DNA of 64,000 bases, taken from contig CAIIXF020000010.1 in NCBI GenBank assembly GCA_903813345.2, forward strand, positions 15,616,181-15,680,180. The letters are read 5' to 3'. Position numbers and translations under genes: made by a program. The stretch comes from Owenia fusiformis (lineage: Eukaryota; Annelida; Polychaeta; Sabellida; Oweniidae). The notes beneath the pieces were generated by a model. It saw only the letters and a list, made by a program, of their open reading frames with translations. It was not told the DNA's origin and made no database searches. This document shows, piece after piece, positions 12,791-24,292 of this stretch (position 1 is its first letter; every line of letters begins with the position of its first letter).

Positions 12791-13278
12791 CCCAACACCA
12801 CTGTTATTATGGGACTATTATTATGGGACCACTTTGTTCATTTGGTCTATTTTTAGAGTTGAGTAATATCAGAGATAGCTGCAGAATTCTGCCAACACCA
12901 CTGTTATTATGGGGCTATTATTATGGGACCATTTGTTCATTTGGTCTATTTTTAGAGGTGAGTAATATCAGAGATAGCTGCAGGATTCTGCCAACACCAC
13001 TTTTATTATGGGACTATTATTATGGGACCACTTTGTTCATTTGGTCTATTTTTAGAGGTGAGTAATATCAGAGATAGCTGCAGAATTCTGCCAACACCAC
13101 TGTTATTATGGGACCACTTTGTTCATTTGGTCTATTTTTAGAGGTGAGTAATATCAGAGATAGCTGCAGGATTCTGCCAACACCACTTTTATTATGGGAC
13201 TATTATTATGGGACCACTTTGTTCATTTGGTCTATTTTTAGAGGTGAGTAATATCAGAGATAGCTGCAGTATTCTGCA
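12791..13278 (-). repeat. Tandem array over the arrestin stop codon and 3' UTR
   Basis: Five units of about 100 bp (one of 87 bp) share the end of the arrestin coding region. Read on the minus strand, each unit repeats the last ~30 coding bases, the ACTCACCTCTAA stop context and about 65 bp of 3' UTR. The unit nearest the gene is the real 3' end; the others lie downstream of it. The variant CCATAATAAAAG in some units contains an AATAAA poly(A) signal (for example 13188-13193 and 13002-13007). Confidence 0.9.
13188..13193 (-). terminator. Probable poly(A) signal of the arrestin gene
   Basis: AATAAA on the minus strand about 45 bases past the stop codon. It is repeated within the downstream array, so several cleavage sites are possible. 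Confidence 0.5.
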
Positions 13279-13683
13279 CAGTCTGGGGCTCCTGTTCTGG
13301 TCTAGCTGTGAACTCAATTGCTCCTGGTTCACTCGCATACTCAGGTGAAAGTTCAGCCGAGTTAACGTTTGTATCAATAGTAATTGCACTTGGATCAGTT
13401 GGTAATGGTTGCATCACTTGTGGTTGTGTAGTAATGGGTTGTACCCCCATACTAGTTGATGGACCAAGTGAATGGTCTGATTGCACCGTAGCACCCTCCC
13501 CCGTAAGTGTCGGAGCAATGAGTGCATTGTTAGTGTATGATGCGTTACGTGAAGGTGGTGGTGGATTACGGTAGAATGTATACACTGGAGCATAGTTGAC
13601 TGAATCCCCTAGCTCTGTCTCATCCTCATCATCGTGAGTATTAACCTGGCCAAAGACACACTCGGCATAGGATGGTGGGGCAC
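13238..13683 (-). CDS. ARRDC: Arrestin exon 7, third PPxY and Pro/Thr-rich tail
   Basis: Acceptor ATTATTCCAG. Opens with APPSYAECVFGQVN, the third PPxY, then an acidic stretch and a low-complexity Pro/Thr/Gln tail ending NTAAISDITHL. The last ~30 coding bases belong to the tandem array that runs past the stop. Confidence 0.88.
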
Positions 13684-16600
13684 CTGGAATAATTCACAAA
13701 GTTAGGTTCTAGTCTTGCATTAAGCCTATTTAACACCTCAAGGGGAAGAAGAAAGAAAAGGGTAAGGTATTGAGACTCAATGCAAGGCTATTTAACATGC
13801 AAAATGCAAGCACCTGCCATTTGTTACAGACTCCTGACTTTGACCACTTAACAGCATTCACCAACAGCCGAACACCATCCACAAAAAAGAGATTTGTGGT
13901 GGTGACATGACTTAAATATTTTATTTATATACACAATTCTAATGGGATAAATGAATCATAAATATTAGGATTTGGACACATACTGGGAATTGCATCACCG
14001 AATGATTCCTCGTATGTTGGTGGCCTGAGGTACTCCTGACCAGGTGGTATTGGTACAGCTGCTGGCTGGCTTATGATTGGACCCTCTAGATGGTTGTAAG
14101 ATGGCGGAGAGAACAAATTCAGGAGTGGTATAGTTCCAATCTCAACTGTAAGGGGGAGCTCTATGGCTTGTGAGAATTCTGATTCTGTGTGTACTTGCAG
14201 CTGAAAGAATTTAAAGATATAATCTGGTAACGATATTTTTCTTTTTTACATGTACACTTTTAACAAGGCACATTTAAAACAGTTTGATTTCTTGGAATAT
14301 TGTATCAAGTCTAAGCCATGTATTCTACATATCTGATGTAATACAGTGGATGTGGATCCACAGATGTGACACTCTAATACTTATATATTATGAAAACCTA
14401 TGAATTATGCTTCCTCATGCCAAAGTGTACTATTCACACCATATTACAGGGTGTTTCATATGTATGCATCCCTTCTAAACTCATACATGTAGTATTGTCT
14501 CCCTATCATGTTATAGTCTTTTTTGAAAAGTTACATAACATTACAAAGTTTCAAAATCAAGGGGTGTCCATAAAAAAGACACAATGTATCAAAGTTTGCA
14601 GGTATGGGGTACTTTATAATATATTATATTTTTGTAAACATTATCTGTTCACTTTATCTGTTACCCATTTCTTGTAATAAATGTGGTACTATGGTCCCTG
14701 ACCTCCCTACAATGCACTGCATGAATCCTGTCTATACATTATGTGAACTCCAGAACTCTGGACTGAACTCTTCCATGATGACAACTGCTAGAAATGTGCA
14801 ATTTGTCCTTTAAATTGCCCTCAAAACCAAAAATTGCCAACATTGACCAAAAATTGCCCACATATCTTTTTTTCAGTAATACCCCTGGATTCTGGAATTT
14901 TGCAGTCTAATAATGTTACTTTCTGTGAGGAACAAAATGATAAAACATGATAGGGTGGCAATGCTACATGTATGAGTTTAAAGGGGGTGCATACATATGA
15001 CACACCCAGTAAATGCTTGTTATCGCTTTATCTGAACTGACAGTTAAAAAGGAATTAAATGTATGTTATAATGTAAAACATGTCAATGAACAGCAAGTAA
15101 CACAGCACATACCAGTAAAGTGTATTTAATATCAATGAAGGCACAACCAAGTAGATGGGAGGGAGGTACGGGTGGAATAGTGAGACCTTCATCCCTCCAC
15201 ACCTGAGTTCCCCCTGCCTCGACACCCCCCTTTGCAACACTAGCCACCAGTTTCCACTCATCCTTAGTACGATCTCGCTCCATTAAGAATATCGCATTTC
15301 GAACACCTTTGTATACTACATGCTGCAAGTACATGTAAACATGTGTTATCAATTTTGCTGTCAGTTTGATACACTTATTGTATTGCAAATACAAGATGCT
15401 CTGATACAGCAACCAAGAATTATCAAGTATAATTTTTCCACATAGATACATATACATGACCATATAAGGAATTACCTAATGATATATGTGAATATCCCAT
15501 ATAACATAATTGACCATATAAGGAATAGTCATGTGACATACAATATAAGGAAGTTCCTGTTCAATATACAGGTGAAACAATTATAACACTACCTGTGCAG
15601 GTTTAGTCAAAACCTATTCCTCAGGTAAGTTTAATCAATAATACTGTATACAACTCAGCAAAACTGTCATACTATAAATGCTAGGTATGTGTGACCCTTG
15701 AGGAGAGTGCAGCCAAATTCCTCATAGATTGTAACAATGTAAGGGGCGGGGTCAAAATATCAATGTTCATATGGAGACGAAAGTAATTTCGTTTGGACAA
15801 CAACCCCCCCACCCCCCCTCTAGACCAAAGCTTAGGTCACTTCAAAAAAACATTGATTTTGAGAGGCATAATCGTATCCTATTTGCCGGGTTATTATTAC
15901 GGTGAATTAACACACGTTCGCAATTTAACTGCATTGAACTCTTCAAAAGGTGGAGGGAAAAGTACGGAATTTATTTGAAAAATGATCGAATTATCGTCTT
16001 TATCTACCGATATTTTGGACCTATCACACAAAAAAGCTCACGAACTATTGAAAACAAGCCTTTTTATCAGAACATAGTGCCAGAAAAAGTGGGTAAGTCC
16101 AATTATTTTTTGTATATCAGATCCGAATTATCGATGTTTTTTTGGTCAACGAAAGTGCCCAAAAACCCCCTCCCCCTCGCGAAAGTACTTTCGTCTCCAT
16201 ATGAACATCGATATTTTGACCCCGCACCTAAGAGCATTCATATCTAGTCTCTAACATTGTAAAAGTTTGTAACTTTTTGTAAATTTAGTTTGTATCATAG
16301 AATGTAAATTTTGTAGCAATTAGGCGTTTTCAGTCTGAATGTATATTATCAACACTACATTAGAATCATGATGTTATGATTTTTCTATTTTGCTTATGAC
16401 TGTATATTTGTATATAAAACACATGTAAATAACTGTATAGTGACCCATGTGTCGGAAAGACTGACATATATAAGAGTCAATAAAAGAAAAAAAAGACTGT
16501 ACATTTACCTGATAAAGAGCAGCCCTCACATTCGTGACCTTCTCTGAACTCTCATTACATACTTCGGCGTTAATCAAAATAGCTTCCCCTGGAACATAGC

Positions 16601-18863
16601 CCCATCTATTGAGCATCACACTAGCGCGAACCTTTCCACGGTTAAAACAACAGCATGTTATCTCCCGTTCTGTACTTTTAGTTTTTGGAACCTGGAAGAA
16701 GAAACGGAAGTAAATGCAAATCTGTATATTGGCTTCTTGTTCGTTCATGAGGTGTTGTCATTAGAAGTCAAACACAGATGCAAGTAGGTAGTTACCAGTT
16801 TCACCACCAGGTGGCTCATCCGAGTTTAGATAGCATGACGGGTACAGTAAAAAGTTCCCTTTAACTTAAATTACATCTGTTTCAGTAGTTTACTTTTCAT
16901 ATAACCCTTATGTATCTAATAGTTATGCTAATTAAAACATGTGCAGTAAAAGAAAATGTTATCTGTCCAATACAGGAAGATATTTCACTTTTTGTGATTT
17001 TGTAACATAGGGTCTATGGGGAATCAACCCAAACTAAAAGTCACATTTTCAAAAAAAATTAAATTTTCAAAGTTGATAACCAATTTTCGAAACCATATTT
17101 AGATGTACTTTTACATGTAGCATGTAGATTTCAAATATGACATCACTTTGACTGAATTTTGAATATTTTAGGACATAAATCACGATTATTTCTACTCGCA
17201 TCTAGTCTATTAGCCACATGAATTATGTGCAACCGCATTGTCTATTTGAATTTGAAGGATACTCATGAGAGCCAAGATGAACATCTACTTGTTTTAATAT
17301 CCAAAAACTAGTTTTGGACATTTTTAATAGCGTAACTTGAAAATTGAGAAGTCTGCTCCTAGTTTAAGATTAAAATACAGAGGCCCATAGCCAGCTTTTT
17401 TCAAGGGGTTTTCACTTTCAAAAAAATTCAAGGTGGGGTTCACGTCACTCCCCCCACCCACCCCCTGGCTACAAGGCTGACGCACTTACCCTTATTTCAG
17501 TCATACAATTTAGGTCAAGCATACTAACAACACTGAATGCTTGTTTGGTGGACACATTAGCCTTCCATGGTTTAAAAATGGTTGCCTTGACTGTGTACCT
17601 CACTGAACCATATCCTCCCTCAAAGGTTGATGGCAATGTAGGTTTCATATGGAGACTGAAAGCATGGCGTGTTGTTCCAGCTTCTAAGACAACAGTCTCT
17701 GTATGATGCGAATCATTACCTACAAGTTACACAACCAAATAATGTGAAACATGCTTTTTACTGTTATGTACAATACAAGTGGAACACTATTTTGAATAAT
17801 ACAAAAATTGGATATTAATTAAATATAAATAAAACTATATACCGTATATTCAATTAAAAGCCAAACTGTTACAAAATGCTGTATGTTAAAAAATGTTTTC
17901 AAATAGAATTTTAAAATGGCGACTTGTAGTTTTTGTAGCGACCCTTGGGCACGCTCGTCGGGGAGCTGTAGCGTACCGAGCCAGATACTAGACTCCATAG
18001 AGAATGTGCTAAATTCAATGCCCCGTACGGGAATCAAACCCAGGACCTTCCGCTCTCGAGTCAGACGCTCTACCCCTGAGCCATAAAGGCTAGCCACTAC
18101 AGCTGAGACTGTAGTAGCGACTTGCTATCGAAGGTCATTACATTTTTTAAAAATTTGACTTAAAAAACAGCGCTTACCGAACACAACAAAAGTATTATTA
18201 AAGTAAGTTTCGGAATTCTTGTAAGTTTCTCGGGAACGTCCTGAACCTCGCTGCCACTTGGCTTTGGCTTTTCCTAATAACCTCACTGTTATCCCTATAA
18301 TAAAAAAACAACTTACTCTCAACATATACTTTACACTTAATACCTGAGGCCTTGGTATACGTTATAAAATGTTAAAAATCCCCCAGTGTACTTATGTTGG
18401 TAATGCCTAGTATATATGTAAATATACTAGATTTTACTATCTTAAGCTACTTACTCATGCAAATGAGTGAATAAGATGTAACAAAACAAGATAGATGTAA
18501 AACACAAGAAACTTTATTTTACTGTATACCCGGGCCTCAGCTTAATACTGTACTTAACACATACTACATGAAGCTCTCCACATAAGAACCAACCATGCTA
18601 CATTATACAGCCTTCTCGCCAGTGTAATATTTAATGTTATTTTTCAAGAAGATTCTATCCTAATTGAGAAAGTTATACCAAAATGAGAAGATTGTATTCT
18701 TTAGTGTTACCTTATATTTTATATTACTTTTTCAAATTCACTCACCTTTGATTTTAAGTGGGTTTTCCAAGTCTGTGTAGACATGGCCACTGAGTGACTC
18801 CCCAGCTCTTACGGCATTACTGTGATTATTAAAGACGATCTTGAAACTCTTAATCTTTCCCAT
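13238..18863 (-). CDS. ARRDC: Arrestin domain-containing protein (alpha-arrestin), 7 exons, 506 aa
   Basis: Alpha-arrestins are membrane-trafficking adaptors: the two arrestin beta-sandwich domains engage cargo receptors or transporters, and C-terminal PPxY motifs recruit NEDD4-family ubiquitin ligases. Exons are 18746-18863, 18178-18294, 17490-17719, 16509-16691, 15113-15322, 13984-14200 and 13238-13683, summing to 507 codons including stop. The N-arrestin domain starts MGKIKSFKIVFNN and carries GHVYTDLENPLKIKG, ITVRLLGKAKAKW and TFEGGYGSVRYTVKA. The C-arrestin domain carries EREITCCCFNRGKV and GYVPGEAILINAEV. PPxY motifs are PPSY at 318-321, PPTY at 346-349 and PPSY at 361-364. Order and spacing fit vertebrate ARRDC2/3/4, though the tail after the third PPxY is longer and Pro/Thr/Gln-rich. 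Which vertebrate paralogue it matches is not resolved. Confidence 0.93.
13984..14200 (-). CDS. ARRDC: Arrestin exon 6, two PPxY motifs
   Basis: Completes the C-arrestin domain (ELPLTVEIGTIPL) and carries PPSYN and PPTYEESFGDA, NEDD4-type WW ligands. It ends phase 1 at a weak CCCA|GTATGT donor. If that donor is not used, translation continues 22 codons into the intron and stops at an in-frame TAA (13925-13927), giving a shorter tail ending LELCI. Confidence 0.88.
14447..15009. mobile_element. 563-bp MITE with ~67-bp inverted ends, in arrestin intron 5
   Basis: Both ends, flanked by TA, share CATATGTATGCA, AAACTCATACATGTAG and CCCTATCATGTT in inverted order over about 67 bp. The CAGGGTGT-type tip links it to other TA-flanked elements in this window. 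No transposase is seen. Confidence 0.85.
15113..15322 (-). CDS. ARRDC: Arrestin exon 5
   Basis: Encodes the middle of the C-arrestin domain, ending LTIPPVPPSHLLGCAFIDIK, the family's IPP.PPS.L.C..I...Y motif. Phase 0 at both ends, with an ACTTGCAG acceptor and GTATGT donor. Confidence 0.93.
15743..16228. mobile_element. 486-bp inverted-repeat element in arrestin intron 4
   Basis: The ends share GCGGGGTCAAAATATC followed by ATGTTCATATGGAGACGAAA in inverted orientation, with two mismatches over ~43 bp. The interior has no coding capacity and contains C-rich tracts near both arms. It is a probable MITE of unassigned superfamily. Confidence 0.85.
16509..16691 (-). CDS. ARRDC: Arrestin exon 4, start of C-arrestin domain
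   Basis: Encodes the CCCF cluster and GYVPGEAILINAEVCN, matching the CC.F....GYTPGE pattern that opens the C-arrestin domain in ARRDC proteins. Phase 0 at both ends. Confidence 0.93.
17490..17719 (-). CDS. ARRDC: Arrestin exon 3
   Basis: Completes the N-arrestin domain with PSTFEGGYGSVRYTVKAT and FKPWKANVSTKQAFSV, the most diagnostic alpha-arrestin stretch. It ends phase 0 at GTAAGT after a conserved D.N.M run. Confidence 0.93.
17930..18100 (-). mobile_element. tRNA-derived SINE copy
   Basis: On the minus strand the sequence contains a box A (TGGCTCAGGGGTAGAGCG) and box B (GGTTTGATTCCC) at tRNA spacing, followed by a non-tRNA body. It lies inside arrestin intron 2. It reads through as an open frame, but that is a shadow. 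No CCA-type ends or full cloverleaf argue for a functional tRNA. Confidence 0.65.
18178..18294 (-). CDS. ARRDC: Arrestin exon 2
   Basis: Acceptor TTATAG, donor GTAAGC, phase 1 at both ends. Encodes GITVRLLGKAKAKWQRGSG and a segment ending FNNTFVVFG; the G.A...W pattern is a conserved N-arrestin strand. Confidence 0.92.
18746..18863 (-). CDS. ARRDC: Arrestin exon 1, N-arrestin strands
   Basis: Starts at the methionine of MGKIKSFKIVF, the standard alpha-arrestin beginning, and ends phase 1 at GTGAGT. It contains the AGESLSGHVYTDLE turn that begins the arrestin fold. Confidence 0.92.
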
Positions 18864-20430
18864 TCTTCAATGTATATGTAGAGCCTTCTAGTATATTCAA
18901 TCATCTATACTATATCGTTTTGCTGTTTTGTATGCAGTATTTTGGCAGTATTTCTGCAAGTATAGTAAAAACTATGTTAGGGAACACCTCTCTACAGTGA
19001 ACTTTTTTTCACAGTTAACATTTTTCCTATGTTAAATGTCTACTAGGGACCACTTCAATTTTTGGCAAATTCATTGTAAACAGATGATATACACTGTATG
19101 TAGTTGCGATGAAACATTATAAATCATCATAATTTATAAAACACTAGAAGGAGCAGTTAAAAAATTAATGGATGATGGTGAAAATGATGAATGTATTTTG
19201 AATGGGTATGTTGATGGGTGGATTAAACACAGATTATGAGACAATCCAATTTATCTTGCTATAATTTTTTGAACTTTCCTTGAAAAATACAGGAAAAGTG
19301 TTAACACAAATGGTTCTAAAAGTAAGTGAGGTTCATTGAAGTAAAAACAAAATCATAAGTATTTATATATTTTCACCACCTAGTTGCTCACAATCTTGTC
19401 AGAGTCAGAGTTGAATTTATGATTTTGAAAACAAATTGGTCAATTTGAAGCAAGTTGAAAAAAGACATTTTGACCTTGAGAAGGTCATTGAAGGTCAAAT
19501 ATTTTTTTACTTTGAGAATGTTATTGAAGGTCAAATCTATAGTCAGATTTGAACTTCTGAAAACTTGTAGATGATTTTGAAAAACAATTGGTCAATTTGA
19601 AGAAAGTTGAAAAAATACCTTTTGAGAAGGTCGATGAAGGTCAAATCTAAAGTCAGATTTGAACTTCTGATATCTTGTAAATGATTTTGAAAAAATCTGA
19701 AGTCAGTCAGTATTTGTTAAATTATTGGAAGTTTTAAGAATTTGTTACAGATGCCAACTGCCAACCGGGTTACATTTATGAGTGTCTTCTACCTTCTAGG
19801 AGGCATATGAGGGTACAATTCATGAGGTCACTCTTATATTTCTAACTAAACTGCTTGCCTTCTTTCATACTTAAAGATGCATTATGCCATAGGTTTCTCC
19901 CCCAGACAATCAATGATGTCCTATTGTTATTGCTCATATGATAACTCACATACCATGGATATATCTTGAGAATAACTTTTGGGTATATTATTGCAGAAAT
20001 ATCGGAAATAATCAACAGAACAACCAAACTCCAGAATTAAACACAATCGATTCCTCGGATAGCAAGGGGAATCCCCATTGAGTCACACAAGCGCCCAAAA
20101 GCGCCTTGAACCAGGCAGCCAATCAGGTTTATGAAAAACAAATTCAACGACCAATAAGATAACAGGAGGACTTTCCCTGAATATTCAAACTTCACCTTGA
20201 ATTAATTTCTTCGAAAATAATTAGACAGCCAGCACAATTGCAAAATTAACACTGAAACAACTGTTAACAACTGTTTACATCAATAAAAATAAGACGGCTG
20301 GGCAATTTAAAGGCAAATTCAAAACAACAAAGAGTGTCTTATTTATATTCTATGGCCACACTCAGTGGCCATAGAATATCGTAATTCTAGCCCTACCAAT
20401 ACCCACGATGCCATCTATTTTCCATTTTCC
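18864..20430. other. Divergent spacer, arrestin side
   Basis: Holds the arrestin promoter and 5' UTR, a TTAGGGAACACC-type MITE fragment near 18962-19060, and a reversed copy of the TGACCTT repeat family at 19410-19745. A short hairpin, ATTCTATGGCCAC with its inverted copy, sits near 20349-20380. No gene is seen. Confidence 0.55.
19410..19745 (-). repeat. Reverse-oriented copy of the TGACCTT-rich repeat
   Basis: Shares, in reverse complement, the ATGATTTTGAAAAA, CAATTTGAAG.AAGTTGAAAA and TTGAAGGTCAAAT words with the array at 39620-40790. About three subunits are seen. Confidence 0.75.
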
Positions 20431-20436
20431 AAAAGG

Positions 20437-21330
20437 TCAATTGAGTCACATATTATTTTTCAAACAAGAATTACTCCTTCCCCACATTGTCTACATCTTC
20501 CAGGTTTGCACAAAGAGTGCAATTATGTACCTAGAAAAGCATTGTGAGAAAAAACGAAAAATATGAATATACAATTTAAATTTAATATATAACATGACAA
20601 ATCAATCTTACTCTATTTTCAATAGTTCGTATGTTGGTACGTGAATTGTTTTTACATACACGATTTAAATCTGTAAATAGCTATCGTTACTTTAGCAGAG
20701 AGGTGTTAATTTACATGATGCTAAGTGTAAGATTTTGATTATTAATCATAATTTAAGTTATCCCAATTTTCGACGAAACGTCCACTGAAGTGTAAATTGT
20801 TATGTCTCACAATGTCATAGGCGTAGCCAGGAGGGGATGCGATGGTGCCCCCCCCCATAACCAATGGAAATATGACCATGGTGATAGAGGAAAAGAGCCT
20901 TAAAATGCTTTTTATTTGAAGCTTCTAGCTCAATTTTGAAGGAAGTTACATACATTTTTATAAATTCAAAACAAGTTGTTGCTTAGTCGTTGCTTATGCC
21001 ACGATCACACACCCGCTGACTGAAAGCTGGCTACGCCCCTGAATGTACTTCGTGTGTTTGAAGTGATGATGTCATGCTGGTAAAGGGATTGCAAGCTTTA
21101 TTCCTGTTCTGGTCTACTGCAAAGAAACTTATGTTTTTACATACCCGTTTTTGGGGTACCCAGTTTTTTTCGACCGGGTACCAAGTTTGAACCCAGCATG
21201 GAGGATTTACTACCCGGTACCCGGTTTTTCTACAAACTCTAAATGCACTCTTTGTGCAAAACTGGAAGATATAGACAATGTGGGGAAGGAGTGATTCTTG
21301 TTTGAAAAATCACATGTGAATCAACTGAGG
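20437..21330. mobile_element. Inverted-repeat element, ~88-bp arms
   Basis: The arm at 20437-20522 is found inverted at 21243-21330, sharing TTTTTCAAACAAGAAT, CTCCTTCCCCACATTGTCTA and TTTGCACAAAGAGTGCA. The arms are not at obvious target duplications. It is probably a foldback-type non-autonomous element or two inverted MITE copies. Confidence 0.7.
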
Positions 21331-22004
21331 AATGCAGAAAATTTCCCACCATGCACCCTGACCCCAGAGAGTAGATCCTCAGCTTCCTGATGAATTTTCT
21401 TGGTCATTTTAGCACCTTGTGAAAGTTGAAACCCATTTGACCTTATCTAGTGTTGATTATCAAAGGGCCATATATAAAGGTATATTCAAGTGCGTGTCTT
21501 GTTGCCAAAATATACATCAACTACACAGTAACTGGCTGAAAAACACCCCCTAAAGTAATAAAACTTACTTTGTTTTTCTTAACATCCGGGACATTCAAGC
21601 ACAAGAAGAATAAAACCTAACTTCAATTATGATATCTCTGTATCCGATGTATTTAATAAAATTTAACATCTATTTTGAGACAAATATTTAATTGCTGATA
21701 TAAATTATAGTTAAATTTTGTCGAATGATTGGATTCCATGCAGAAAATTATGATGCCATCCTTATTGACATGATATGAGGTTCAAGGTGATCCCAAATTT
21801 TCGAATTTTTATGAAAGAATCCTACATTGATTTATGGTCGTCTTTGAGTTGGTAAGTAGTTCACTTGATATTACACCTATTATAGTTGATTTCGTTTATA
21901 GATAACATTGAAGCATTTTGGTATTTACTGTTGTGTTAGTTATTTGAAAGGTTGAAACAACTTTGTTATTTTTCAGTTTTTGAATCAATCCAAAATCGAG
22001 GATC

Positions 22005-22560
22005 ACTCATTCTTATCCCGTTCCCGGACTATAGTCCTGCACTGATCGCATTCATTTGCCTGTACGATTACAACTTGGTAGAATTATCTACGCCCCTCAC
22101 ACTTAAGATACCTACCTCAATGCATTATAGAACTCAAGATGTAACTTCTAATATATTGGAACCGCCGATTGTCTGGGTATATCGGCAGAACGGGAACATT
22201 TTCTCTTTTTCATCGAGAGAGATTCCATCACTTTTCAAAATGGCAGTTGGATTTAAAAGGGGAATCCCCCGTTTGGCTGTCCCGGATGTAGCCCGGAAGT
22301 ACCAATATGGAGGAATTTGACGGTTGAAATAAGTTAAATGTTACACGCAAATATTGCGATCAAAAACGAAAATGTCTTCGTTCTGCCGATAAACCCAGAC
22401 AATTGTGGATTCAACTACACGAAAAGAATGCTAAATTACCAAGGAATCTATTGAAGTAGGTATCTGAAGTGTAAGATCAGTAAAAAATTCTCCCATGTTG
22501 TAATCGCACAGGCAAAAGATTGAGATGTTCACAGGACCATAGTCCGGGAACGGGATAAAC
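22005..22560. mobile_element. Foldback element with two pairs of inverted blocks
   Basis: TATCCCGTTCCCGGACTATAG near 22014 recurs inverted near 22535, and GCCGATTGTCTGGGT.TATCGGCAGAACG near 22163 recurs inverted near 22390. The blocks are ordered as a palindrome with a loop of about 200 bp. The 122-residue open frame over this element has no recognisable domain. Confidence 0.7.
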
Positions 22561-22574
22561 TCATTCCACCATAG

Positions 22575-23595
22575 GCTAAGGGAAAAGTCACAGGCAATGG
22601 AACATAGAAATAATCCCCCCCCCACTCTCTGTACATAAGTAAATAAAACAGGAACTTATCGTAGAAACTTGACCCCGCACTGTATCCTCGTTGCATCTCA
22701 CCTCCTATTGCATGGAAGTCTCTAAAATTTACAGATAATATGAATAAATACCTTATGTACGAATTAGTCCACTCGTAGATAAATGTTAATTCTGAGAGTG
22801 GAAGTACAGCCGGCCTTTTTGTGACCTACCTGCGGTCACAACAAATTGACGTCCAACTGCCATCTTGTTTACCTCGCAGTCGGCCAATCAAATGACAGCG
22901 ATTATTAATTAAAAGTGTTTAATTAAAATATGCATTCAATTAAACTTTTGTACACACATTTATTCTTTTAGTATTTTTTAAAGAAGAATTCGATACAAAT
23001 TTGATTTTTAACGGCCTAAATATTCGAACGGTCACTCATTAAAAGGTCTGACGATTGACCAATCAAATCACCAATAATTTTAAGTCCGGAATGTCACGAC
23101 GATATTTTGAATTCCAAATTTCTACAATGTCAAAAATAACAAATATTAGATGGAAGACGTATCAAAACCAGACATGACTTATAATTCATAATCACTTTAG
23201 AGCACCCGATCTATTTCAAGCCACAAATCCATTGTTCAAGTCTCACTTGTAGTTATTTTCAAATAAAATAAAATAATGAAATAGTGTGACACTTGTCTTG
23301 GATATGATAGATGTCGCTGTTGGTGGCTGTCGAAATGTGGTGAATCCAAAACGGTCAATTTTTTCGTCACAATTTTGCAATTTTCCAGTATAACTAGGTT
23401 GAGTTGGTATTGGTAAGTAAGTATAAATCGTATTCAATGTATAATCTTTGCATAGGTATGAAAAATACGAAATGACAACCCTCAGTAGCAGTAATATGAC
23501 TGGGTAAAGTTTCTACGATAAGTTCCTGTTTTATTTACTTATGTACAGAGAGTGGGGGGGGGGGATTATTTCTATGTTCCATTGCCTGTGGGAAA
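22575..23595. mobile_element. Inverted repeat with ~90-bp arms containing a poly-G/C tract
   Basis: The arms 22591-22669 and 23508-23590 are almost identical inverted copies, both containing GTACAGAGAGTGGGGGGGGG and TTCCATTGCCTGTG. The high arm identity suggests a fairly young element. The interior of about 840 bp shows no gene. Confidence 0.75.
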
Positions 23596-23657
23596 AGTAA
23601 TAGTAAGCTGTATATTAGAAGATACAGTGTCTTCTATATACAGCTTACTATTACTTT
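23594..23657. other. 64-nt hairpin
   Basis: Two arms of 28-29 nt, AAAGTAATAGTAAGCTGTAT on one side and its inverted copy on the other, pair with a single bulged base around a 7-nt loop. The size is like a small pre-miRNA, but it abuts an inverted-repeat element and may be a MITE remnant. Confidence 0.6.
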
Positions 23658-24292
23658 ACCCTTGGCCAATGCATTCCACCATCCTCAAGCCACAGGGGCT
23701 TGTCTGGAGGGTCGGGCAAGCCCTCCGATGAGTGTGTACTTCTTATTAAGAGTATAAGGGAGGTCGTTTTCGATGCTTCCTGAAATTTGTAGAAAATGAT
23801 TGTTAGATATATCCAGTAAAAACATAAGAAATCTTTTTTCAATAATCGACATGCTGATTCAAACAACACTACAGAGCAAAGTTACCCAAAATGGTAGCAA
23901 TCCATCTACTAATTGCTGAGAAATCCGAAGAATATGTAAAGAAGTGATTAAAATGCAAAAAAAACAATTTTCACCTCCAAATTATTAGCTCCAGAGTCGA
24001 TTTCTTCCTCAAGACGCGTCCACTGTTAAAAATTGGTAGTTCCTAGAGTTCTTTGTTTCCTTAGGTTCATTCCCATATATTATTTTTAACGAAGGACAGC
24101 CTATGACGACTGCTATACGCAAAAAGATGCATGAAATTAGAAGTTTCGAAACTGAAAGTTGAAAATGGCCACTTTCTCGTGTTCTATGTACAATAGAACT
24201 AGTAGTACTATAATATAATAGTATTCTCACCATTTCAACTTGTAATAGATAGGCATATATAGTAACCATGTTTCTTTTCTGATGTTTTCCAG

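Noticed and set aside
12823-13065. 80-residue repetitive open frame
   Set aside because: It is the antisense reading of the arrestin 3'-end tandem array.
13190-13255. GAGGTGAGT donor-like motifs on the plus strand of the arrestin array
   Set aside because: They are on the strand opposite to the gene, and correspond to the CTCACCTC before the stop codon.
18030-18092. Functional tRNA gene on the minus strand
   Set aside because: Same reasoning: tRNA-like head of a SINE within an intron, without a convincing acceptor stem.
21952-22320. 122-residue open frame
   Set aside because: It reads across one arm and the loop of a foldback element and resembles no known family.
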